Positions 57,740-64,000 of a DNA stretch of 64,000 nucleotides are shown piece after piece. Position 1 is the first letter of the stretch; each line of letters begins with the position of its first letter. A model generated the notes under the pieces. The model did not search any database. It saw only the letters and a list, made by a program, of their open reading frames with translations, and had not been told where the DNA came from. The position numbers and the translations under genes are program-made. This DNA comes from Stieleria bergensis (GTDB lineage: Bacteria > Planctomycetota > Planctomycetia > Pirellulales > Pirellulaceae). The DNA lies in assembly GCA_007745635.1 (NCBI GenBank), contig CP036272.1:4844115-4908114 (forward strand). Direction: 5' to 3'.

Positions 57740-58570
57740 ATGACCAACCCCGCACCCTCTGATTTCCCTGCCATGGATTCGGTAGAAGCCATCGAACGGA
57801 TCAACGCATCCGTTGCGTCGGAGGGTCCCGAAGCCAACGATATCGAACCGAGTGATGAAGCTAAGCCGGAACACACGTTCGACATGCAAGCGATGGATGA
57901 TCGCGAGCTGATCGAGACATTGCGGCGGATTCCACGAGCTCAGTCTGAAAAATTTCCCCGTGTGGAACTGACCGGCGCCCGGGGACAACACTGTGCACTG
58001 ATGCAAATCAATCATCCACTGCGTGTTCGCGTGTTGGGATCACTGGGCGACTATGCCTGTGCCTGGAACGACGAAACCGTTGTGAAGGTCGAACGCAACG
58101 TCGGCCATGGAGCTGGCGAGGGCATGATCAGTGGCTCGCTTCGCGTCTGCGGCGACGCCGGCTTGGGCGTTGGAACAGCCATGACTGGAGGGACGGTTGC
58201 CATTTATGGATCAGCCTCACATCGTGTTGGTGCCGCGATGCGTGGTGGCGGCTTGTTCGTGCGCGGCGACGTTGGCGACGATGTCGGACTGGGTGCCTTG
58301 GCTGGCACGATCGTGATTGGTGGTGATGCCGGAAAAAACCTCGGCGACCCTCATAGCAATGTTGACGTCTTCATTCGGGGACAGGCACAAAGCCTCGCTC
58401 ACGGAGTCGTCGAAGCGACGCTCTGGAAAAAGCAAGAGGTCAAACTGGGCTTGCTCCTCATCAGCGCTGGCATCCGCGGCAGTGCCTCCGATTTCCGACG
58501 CGTGATTCCGCAGGCCAAGCTGGAAGCGGAACAACACAATCGTGGCGAGTTGATGCCCAATTGGCGTTAG
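57740..58570 (+). CDS. GlxC-like GXGXG (glutamate synthase domain 3) protein
   Basis: A 276-aa protein. After a ~45-residue acidic, probably disordered head, MDDRELIETLRRIP resembles the start of GlxC-type proteins. Then comes the right-handed beta-helix of the GXGXG family (about 85-230): LGSLGDYACAWND, GHGAGEGMISGSLRVCGDAGLG, GGTVAIYG, MRGGGLFVRGDVGDDVG, GTIVIGGDAGKNLGD. The tail SASDFRRVIPQAKLE matches the GlxC-type end. In glutamate synthase this domain is structural; in GlxBCD-type enzymes it is a separate subunit. FwdC/FhcC of C1 metabolism share the fold but not this N- and C-terminus. A barrel protein resembling the GlxD partner follows 73 bp downstream; no GlxB amidotransferase is in the window. 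Confidence 0.82.
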   Translation: MTNPAPSDFPAMDSVEAIERINASVASEGPEANDIEPSDEAKPEHTFDMQAMDDRELIETLRRIPRAQSEKFPRVELTGARGQHCALMQINHPLRVRVLGSLGDYACAWNDETVVKVERNVGHGAGEGMISGSLRVCGDAGLGVGTAMTGGTVAIYGSASHRVGAAMRGGGLFVRGDVGDDVGLGALAGTIVIGGDAGKNLGDPHSNVDVFIRGQAQSLAHGVVEATLWKKQEVKLGLLLISAGIRGSASDFRRVIPQAKLEAEQHNRGELMPNWR

Positions 58571-58643
58571 CGTCTCATGCGAACACTTCAAAGCGCTCTG
58601 CTCAACTGACTGTGAACTCCCTCCTGCGAACTTGCGTCCACTG

Positions 58644-59771
58644 ATGAACGACGATCGATTCAACGAACTGCATTTTCTGCCTCCCGGCGTGGCTCCACCT
58701 GCAGCGGATCCGGACTCCGTCGAAAACCACTGGACGGTCAGCCAACAAGCAGTGGATTCTAGAGACCTCAGTGGCCAAGGCGGCCATTCAACAGTCACGC
58801 TGCGGACACCTTTGTTTCTTGACCAAGCGCCCTGGATTGGCATGCCTTGCACGTGGGCGGATACCGTTGCAACCACCGCGGCATCCATGGGCATTACGGT
58901 TTCGGCCCTTCACCGGGACCTGAGTGATGTGGACGGTGAAGCTGATTTTTTTCGCCCGCTTGGCGACCCAGAAGACAGTGAGACGGGTGACATCGAGTAC
59001 CTGCCACGCATCCTGCCCTACTACGTCGATCGATTCGGATTGATTCCCGCTGACTTTGTTGGCGCCAGCGTCATCGACGTGCGTCTGTGCCCGTACCAAA
59101 ACCACTTGCGACGATTCGCTTATTCGCCGGATCAGATTCAGCGCTGGGAACGCACCGAGCCTGACAAACCACTGGCAGGCGGCGGCTATGTGGGCGCGGC
59201 AACGTTTCCCGCCGACATTGCCTCGACAGATCAAGCGGCGACAAAGTTCGAACAATTGCGTCGACTCTCTCCGGGCGCGATCGTGATGGCATCGTTGCTG
59301 CCCTATCAATTGCGGCAAGACATTCGAGCCATCGTCAAATCAGCGCCCGACGGAATCATCTTGCGAATTGATCAGCCAGAATTCAGCCCGTTTCAAGTTG
59401 CCAGCATGGTTTCTTATGCAAAACGCAAGCTCCAGCAACTAGGGCATCCCGACATGTCTCTGTGGGTTGTCCCTGGACAAATCACGCCCACGGATGCGGC
59501 GAAATTGATTGGACTGGGCGCGTCTGCGATCGCCATCGATCACTGGATGAAGCCTCTCTTTGAACAGCTCCACCGCAGCTCTCGCGGACTGACACCAGAA
59601 CCGCTGGCCGAACACCACTTGCCCTCGATGGTGCATCGCTTGCTGACCGAACCGGTGGAAGCAGCCCTCGCCGGCATCTCGAACCTGGGTACCGCGGAGA
59701 TCCAGGGCGTCCGCCTTGCGACCTTTCATCCCAAATGGGCCAAAGCCTGCAGCGCCGAATTGTTGACCTAA
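58644..59771 (+). CDS. GlxD-like (glutamate synthase barrel-type) protein lacking usual cofactor motifs
   Basis: A 375-aa protein, apparently a divergent relative of the FMN-binding glutamate-synthase barrel. The opening FNELHFLPPGVAPP and LRTPLFLDQAPWIGMPCTW correspond in order to the FDDLLFLG... and IPITIAGMSFG blocks of such proteins, and GLGASAIAIDHWMKPL near the end to the usual ALGADAV... block. Strand/helix alternation fits a TIM barrel (GAIVMASLLP, DGIILRID, MSLWVVPGQI). The FMN signature DGMQGGT and the Cys cluster for [3Fe-4S] are not present, so catalysis may be lost or changed. I chose ATG 58644 over TTG 58632. It directly follows the GlxC-like gene, which supports the pairing. 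The assignment is from pattern only. Confidence 0.6.
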   Translation: MNDDRFNELHFLPPGVAPPAADPDSVENHWTVSQQAVDSRDLSGQGGHSTVTLRTPLFLDQAPWIGMPCTWADTVATTAASMGITVSALHRDLSDVDGEADFFRPLGDPEDSETGDIEYLPRILPYYVDRFGLIPADFVGASVIDVRLCPYQNHLRRFAYSPDQIQRWERTEPDKPLAGGGYVGAATFPADIASTDQAATKFEQLRRLSPGAIVMASLLPYQLRQDIRAIVKSAPDGIILRIDQPEFSPFQVASMVSYAKRKLQQLGHPDMSLWVVPGQITPTDAAKLIGLGASAIAIDHWMKPLFEQLHRSSRGLTPEPLAEHHLPSMVHRLLTEPVEAALAGISNLGTAEIQGVRLATFHPKWAKACSAELLT

Positions 59772-59864
59772 ACTGGCAGCGCGGCAATCGGGTTGCGTGC
59801 TACAATGCGCCTGTCGGTCGGATTTCTCACCCCACTCATTGCCCTCCCTTTATGCAGGTTTCTT

Positions 59865-61079
59865 ATGCGTTTTCCCCTCGCATTCAACGGTCAAACCGCG
59901 TGCCGAAACGTTGTCATGTGGCTTGGCTTGTTCACGTTCGCCGCTCAGGCCACTGCCCAAGAGCCCGCTGAAAAATCCCTTTCAGGCACGGATGTTCAGG
60001 GCAAAGAAAAGCCCGCAGCAGGAACAGAACAGGCCCGTCGCAAACTGGCACTCCTGCGTGAAAAAGAAATTCGTGAAGACCGCCAACGCGAAGAAGAAAC
60101 AGCCCTCAAACGACGCTTCGAAGAAGTTGAAGCTGCCATCGCGAAACTTGCCAAGCGATTTGAAGAACTTGAAGCGATCAAACGCGAAGCTCCTGAAGAG
60201 GGAAAAGAGCAACGCGCCCTAGCACGTGAGTTTGAAGAATTAGCGACCGTCAAAGCTCACCTCGTTGAGGAACAAAAGAAGCTGCAGGTCTACTTGGCTC
60301 GCCTGGAACTGCAACGGCGGCAGCGAGTGGACTCACTGGGTGTGGACAACAAAATTCAAAGAGTCCGATCCGAAGAACAAGAAGAGCGCGAAGAAATAGA
60401 ATCGCAAGAAAGACGTGAACAGCAAGAACGTCGCGAAATTGAAATGCGCGAGCGGGAAGAGCGTCGTGAGATCGAAGCACGCGAGATGCATGAGCGTGAG
60501 ATGCACGAACGTGAGATGCACGAACGTGAGATGCACGAACGTGAGATGCACGAACGTGAGATGCACGAACGTGAGATGCACGAGCGTGAGATGCATGAGC
60601 GTGAGATGCATGAGCGTGAGATGCATGAGCGTGAGATACACGAGCGTGAGATGCATGATCGTGAGATGCATGAACGTCCCGAACGTTTTCACCGCGAACA
60701 ACAGATGCACGCAGAGTCTCGCGAACTGGAACTCGAACATCAGCGTTTGGATCTGAAACGCAAAGCGATGGAACTGGAACTGATCGAACTTGAACTGATT
60801 CGCAAAAAGTTAGAATTGAAGCTGCTTGAAAAAGAAGTCAGCAACCAATTCCAAAGTGACAGTCGCAAAGCTGGAATGGCGCTCCTGGATCGTCTTTTGC
60901 TGTACAAAAAACAACAACCTGATCAAGCCATTGAAATTCTAAAAAGGACCTTGGATCAAACCAAGGATCCGTTGCTACGAATCGAAATCGGCCAGCGACT
61001 TGGCTACACACTGCTAACGGCTGACAAAGGCGACGAGGCAGCCAGCATCATGCTGCAATTATTGCGTGATCACAAATAG
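59865..61079 (+). CDS. Secreted coiled protein with 13 EMHER pentapeptide repeats
   Basis: A 404-aa protein of unknown function. The signal peptide is about 1-32 (NVVMWLGLFTFAAQATA, then Q). The rest is almost all charged helix: a Glu/Lys/Arg coiled coil (about 45-205), thirteen EMHER-type pentapeptides at about 208-272, another charged helix (LDLKRKAMELELIELELIRKKLEL), and a short C-terminal TPR-like part (KKQQPDQAIEILKRTLDQT ... DKGDEAASIMLQLL). The repeats put His and Met every five residues. A single-alpha-helix or metal-binding role is possible but not shown. ATG 59865 has AGG upstream; the ORF extends to 59793. It precedes the lactonase gene by 60 bp. Confidence 0.7.
   Translation: MRFPLAFNGQTACRNVVMWLGLFTFAAQATAQEPAEKSLSGTDVQGKEKPAAGTEQARRKLALLREKEIREDRQREEETALKRRFEEVEAAIAKLAKRFEELEAIKREAPEEGKEQRALAREFEELATVKAHLVEEQKKLQVYLARLELQRRQRVDSLGVDNKIQRVRSEEQEEREEIESQERREQQERREIEMREREERREIEAREMHEREMHEREMHEREMHEREMHEREMHEREMHEREMHEREMHEREMHEREIHEREMHDREMHERPERFHREQQMHAESRELELEHQRLDLKRKAMELELIELELIRKKLELKLLEKEVSNQFQSDSRKAGMALLDRLLLYKKQQPDQAIEILKRTLDQTKDPLLRIEIGQRLGYTLLTADKGDEAASIMLQLLRDHK
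60486..60680. repeat. 15-bp tandem repeat, 13 units, inside coding sequence
   Basis: Thirteen in-frame copies of ATGCAYGARCGTGAG encoding EMHER (unit 11 has Ile for Met, unit 12 Asp for Glu, and the last unit ends CCC). The codon variants form blocks: units 2-6 are identical (CAC GAA) and 8-10 are identical (CAT GAG), a sign of stepwise duplication. Confidence 0.92.
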
Positions 61080-61139
61080 GCCGCAGCCATTTTGCATCTC
61101 GTCGATCGACATCATTCCCTTTCAACCTGGTTTAACTTC

Positions 61140-62291
61140 ATGTTCAAGCGATTCTCCGCGTTCATCTTCGTTCTTGCGATCAGCCTTAGTCAGCTCTCGG
61201 CTGAGACCTTGGTCTATCTGGGCACCTACACCAAAGGCAACTCGACCAGCGAAGGCATCTATCTGTCCCGTTTGAACGATCAGACCGGAGCGTTATCTGC
61301 CCCCGAACTAGTCGCCGAACTGGAAAACCCATCGTTTGTCGCGATCAGCCCAGACAAGCAGTTTCTCTACGCTGTTTCTGAAGTGAGCAGCGGTGACGAA
61401 AAGACCATGGGCGTGTTTGCCTATCGCATTGAGGATGACGGGAAACTGGCGGCGCTGAATGCTCGCTCGACCGGTGGCGGGGCGGCCTGTCACTTAATGG
61501 TGCATCCCTCGGGGAAGTTGCTGGCCGTTGCCAACTACACCGGCGGCAGCACGGCGTCGTTTCCGATCGCCGACGATGGCTCGCTGGGCGAACGTGCCTC
61601 TCTGATCAAGCATCAAGGCAGTAGCGTGAACGCTCGGCGACAGGAAGCACCGCACGCGCACTCGGTGAACTTTTCCCCTGACGGCAACCAAGTCTTGGTC
61701 GCTGATTTAGGTGCCGACAAGCTGTTCATTTTTGACGTCAACATTCAATCCGCTCAACTGACTCCGGCCAAGACCGCCGACTTCCCCATGCCTGCTGGCG
61801 GCGGACCGCGTCACCTTTGTTTCGCCCCCGAGGGCAATGAAGACGGGACGCATCTCGTCGCATCCAACCTTGAACTGACCAGCGAAGTCACCTTGCTGAA
61901 TTACGCCCCCAAGAGCGGCCAACTGACGATGCTCAAGAAACGCTCGACATTGCCCGAGGGTCAGTCGGTCCCAGGCAATAGCACCGCTGAATGCCTCTTT
62001 CATCCCAGCGGTCGGTTTGTTTACGTGTCCAACCGAGGACACCATTCGATCGCCGTATTCCGTGTGATTCATGATCGCAACACGTTACGTCTGACCCAGA
62101 ATCTCTACACAAGCGGTGAGACTCCCCGTGGTTTTGGCATCTCTCCCGACGGTCGCTTCTTGGTTGCTGGCAATCAAAACAGCGGCAACGTCGTCAGCAT
62201 GCAAATCAATCCCAAGAATGGCAAGCTGACGCCTGTGGAGGGAGAGATCAACGTCGGCGCGCCGGTCAACGTCCGGTTCCTGGTGAAGTAG
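61140..62291 (+). CDS. Secreted lactonase-type beta-propeller (6-phosphogluconolactonase-like)
   Basis: A 383-aa member of the lactonase/YbhE seven-bladed propeller family. The signal peptide is about 1-21 (FSAFIFVLAISLSQLSA). The start of the mature protein, TLVYLGTYTKGNSTSEGIYL, is a strong family signature. Others are PSFVAISPDKQFLYAVSE, GGGAACHLMVHPSGKLLAVANY, APHAHSVNFSPDGNQVLVADLG, GGGPRHLCF and ECLFHPSGRFVYVSNRGHHSIAVF. Cytoplasmic relatives hydrolyse 6-phosphogluconolactone, but export argues against that substrate here; another lactone or a binding role is possible. I chose ATG 61140 because the upstream 16 codons spoil the signal. It lies 60 bp after the EMHER-repeat gene. Confidence 0.9.
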   Translation: MFKRFSAFIFVLAISLSQLSAETLVYLGTYTKGNSTSEGIYLSRLNDQTGALSAPELVAELENPSFVAISPDKQFLYAVSEVSSGDEKTMGVFAYRIEDDGKLAALNARSTGGGAACHLMVHPSGKLLAVANYTGGSTASFPIADDGSLGERASLIKHQGSSVNARRQEAPHAHSVNFSPDGNQVLVADLGADKLFIFDVNIQSAQLTPAKTADFPMPAGGGPRHLCFAPEGNEDGTHLVASNLELTSEVTLLNYAPKSGQLTMLKKRSTLPEGQSVPGNSTAECLFHPSGRFVYVSNRGHHSIAVFRVIHDRNTLRLTQNLYTSGETPRGFGISPDGRFLVAGNQNSGNVVSMQINPKNGKLTPVEGEINVGAPVNVRFLVK

Positions 62292-62408
62292 CCGCATCCG
62301 CCGTTTTCGCGTTCGCCACGGCGCTATCAGCAACATCCTCCCGCCGGCGGGATCAAACCGGGGCTATCTGCCTGCGACCAATGGCACTGAACGTGGGTGA
62401 TTGGCTTG

Positions 62409-64000
62409 CTAGAGCCTCAAATAGCTCATCAAATCGGCGATCTGCTGATCGGTTAGATCCTTCAACAAACCTTCGGGCATCAGTGAAATGGAAACCGGCC
62501 CGAACTGCTCCAACTGATCCTTGGGGAGCGTGATCAACTGATCTTGGTCGGTTCGCAAGACCACCTTGGCTGGATCTTGTTGAGCCACTGTCCCGGTAAT
62601 CACACGACCATCATCGGTCAGCGCTCGGAAGGTCTGGTAGCCTTCGCGAATCTCGGCGCTGGGAGCGACGAGGTTATTAATCCAGAACGCCAAATTCCCT
62701 CGCTCATAGCCGTCCAGCGGCGGCCCCAACTGTTTGCCATCGCCAAACAACTGATGACACTGAGCGCATTTGGTTTGAAACACCTTCCGACCTTGTTTCG
62801 GATCTGCCTTGGTAACAGCCACAATGGATTCGAGACGCTGGTACTGGGCCACTTGCTGTTCGGTGGACAGAGGAATCAGTTTGCCAAAGGCTTGCTGAAC
62901 CTGTGATGCCAGCGGTTCGGTTTCATAGGTCCGAAGCCTCTGGACCACGTCTTGGGGAACTTGAGCAGGCTTCAATCGCCACTGATTGACTTCTTGCAAC
63001 AAGCGGGCGGCCCATACGGGGCGACTTGATAACGTCCGACACGCCGTGGCTCGCAAGTCATCCTGATCACTGATGCGACCATAGAAGGCGCCAACCAATT
63101 GATCGGCGATTCGAGGATCATCATAGGCCCCCAAGGCTTGAATCGCTGTGCGCTGCAAGGCAGGTTCAGCACCGGCGCGCCCCGTTGCAATTCGAACCAG
63201 CAAGTCTTTGGCCTGATCTGCCTTGACCTGCCCCAACGCTTGGGCAATCTCAATTCGCAGTGGCAGAGGCTTGCTGCGATCTGCCAACCACTTTAACGCC
63301 TGTGCGATCGCCTGCGCATCACCGCTTCGCAAGCCAATCACGACGCCATCTTGCCCCTGGCGTTTTTGGTACTCGCGGAGGGCTGCTTGCAAGGAATCGG
63401 GCAACTGGCCGACCGATCGCCCCGTGAAGGCGGCAATCAAGCCAACCATCAACTGATCCCTGTCGGTGGCTTGCGGGGCAAGCTCCAGTAACCGTTGACA
63501 GTGGCTCAAGTTTTGCTTTCCGCCCTCGGCGGCATAACGCTGCATCAAACGGCTGAGCAAGACTTGACGTGCCAGGGGGCGCTGCCAAACCTCCGCACTG
63601 CTCAGCCAGGCTTCGACTTCTGCAAAAGAAGGCGTCTTCGCCTCCAAGGCCCACCAGAGCATCAGAGGAAAATGTGGATCCGCCAGATCAACGGCGTTTT
63701 GGTCAGTCACCACCGTCAAGGCATCGATGATCGCCAGCGCCGGTTTGGCAGGCAGACGCTTGGCAGTGGCGGCGAGCTGCACACGGACCTGCGGATGTTT
63801 CTCGGTCAACGCCAGCTGAATCATTTGCGGATGCGAACGATGCTCGTCACCCAACAGTCGCACTGTCCAGCGGCGAATATCGGCGTCATTGGATTCCAGG
63901 AATGCGGTGACGTTCTGATCGTCCAACTGCTGCATCAGTCCCAGCGCCCACAGTGACTCCAAGCAATCGTGCTGGTTGACGCGTTGCACAAGGTCATTGA
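62409..64000 (-). CDS. PVC-type HEAT/cytochrome c protein, N-terminus outside window
   Basis: The C-terminal 530 residues of a large protein; the frame is open to the right edge with no start of its own needed. HEAT-like helices fill the first ~350 residues (IRRWTVRLLGDEHR, ALTEKHPQVRVQLAATAK, LPLRIEIAQALGQV, LQRTAIQALGAYDD). A cytochrome c follows with CAQCHQ, GPPLDGYERGNLAFWINNLVAPSAEIREGY and the ending LTDQQIADLMSYLRL. This is the tail of the PVC-type membrane-bound dehydrogenase family, as at 33312 and 10363; a beta-propeller is expected upstream. It converges on the lactonase gene with about 117 bp between. Confidence 0.88.
   Translation of the reverse strand, partial: NDLVQRVNQHDCLESLWALGLMQQLDDQNVTAFLESNDADIRRWTVRLLGDEHRSHPQMIQLALTEKHPQVRVQLAATAKRLPAKPALAIIDALTVVTDQNAVDLADPHFPLMLWWALEAKTPSFAEVEAWLSSAEVWQRPLARQVLLSRLMQRYAAEGGKQNLSHCQRLLELAPQATDRDQLMVGLIAAFTGRSVGQLPDSLQAALREYQKRQGQDGVVIGLRSGDAQAIAQALKWLADRSKPLPLRIEIAQALGQVKADQAKDLLVRIATGRAGAEPALQRTAIQALGAYDDPRIADQLVGAFYGRISDQDDLRATACRTLSSRPVWAARLLQEVNQWRLKPAQVPQDVVQRLRTYETEPLASQVQQAFGKLIPLSTEQQVAQYQRLESIVAVTKADPKQGRKVFQTKCAQCHQLFGDGKQLGPPLDGYERGNLAFWINNLVAPSAEIREGYQTFRALTDDGRVITGTVAQQDPAKVVLRTDQDQLITLPKDQLEQFGPVSISLMPEGLLKDLTDQQIADLMSYLRL

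Noticed and set aside
57740-58570. FhcC/FwdC (formylmethanofuran dehydrogenase subunit C)
   Set aside because: The GXGXG fold is shared, but the N-terminal LIETLRRIP and C-terminal SDFRR segments fit the GlxC type, and no other C1-transfer genes are adjacent.
60333-60740. 135-aa minus-strand ORF rich in MHLT repeats
   Set aside because: It is the reverse complement of the EMHER repeats and has no independent support.

Overview
The window is typical of a planctomycete (Planctomycetota, most like Pirellulales / Rhodopirellula-type marine bacteria). The evidence is the gene content: several operons pairing a DUF1549/DUF1553 protein that carries a planctomycete-type cytochrome c (PSCyt1) with a Tat-exported DUF1501 protein; large PVC-type beta-propeller/HEAT/CxxCH proteins; formylglycine sulfatases; a LEPR-type secreted acidic protein; and a PEP-CTERM protein beside an exopolysaccharide tyrosine kinase. 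No rRNA, tRNA or CRISPR array was recognised.

Layout. 1-490: palindromic GC-rich repeats. 490-10.3 kb: a sulfatase, a seven-unit 32-bp tandem array, a LuxR-type regulator with a degenerate receiver domain, a PSCyt1/DUF1549/DUF1553 + DUF1501 operon, then a second sulfatase on the minus strand. 10.3-15.5 kb: a LacI-type regulator overlapping by 4 nt with a 1358-aa propeller/HEAT/hexosaminidase-C/cytochrome c/PmoA-like fusion. 15.6-23.1 kb: a minus-strand unit of BY-kinase/Wzz, a 1464-aa TPR-like membrane protein and a PEP-CTERM protein. An IS3-family element with an in-phase G GGA AAC slippery site (23.2-24.4 kb) sits just upstream of this unit. 25-30 kb: a three-gene ABC exporter-like operon with a large soluble insert in the permease. 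30.6-33.3 kb: folC and a phosphopantetheinyl transferase. 33.3-42.3 kb: another PVC cytochrome protein, a small membrane protein, and a second PSCyt1/DUF1501 operon. 42.5-45 kb: AlkD-like, SDR and RidA-like genes. 45.1-54.1 kb: an RTX/LEPR acidic protein, then a third DUF1501 gene with a 1733-aa WD40-containing PSCyt1/DUF1549/DUF1553 fusion. 54.7-62.3 kb: a PhyH dioxygenase, two tandem purine nucleoside phosphorylases, a GlxC-like/GlxD-like pair, a coiled protein with 13 EMHER repeats, and a secreted lactonase-type propeller. From 62.4 kb a PVC cytochrome protein runs off the right edge.

How the genes fit together. The sulfatases, the LacI-controlled PmoA fusion and the PSCyt1/DUF1501 operons look like parts of the periplasmic or surface machinery with which planctomycetes handle sulfated or complex glycans; this is inferred from family context, not shown by the sequence. 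The most interesting less-explained elements are the PNP-PNP-GXGXG-barrel cluster (one PNP has Asp where 6-oxopurine-specific enzymes have Asn; the barrel protein lacks the cofactor motifs of its apparent relatives), the PEP-CTERM/TPR/BY-kinase unit beside an IS element, and the ABC operon.
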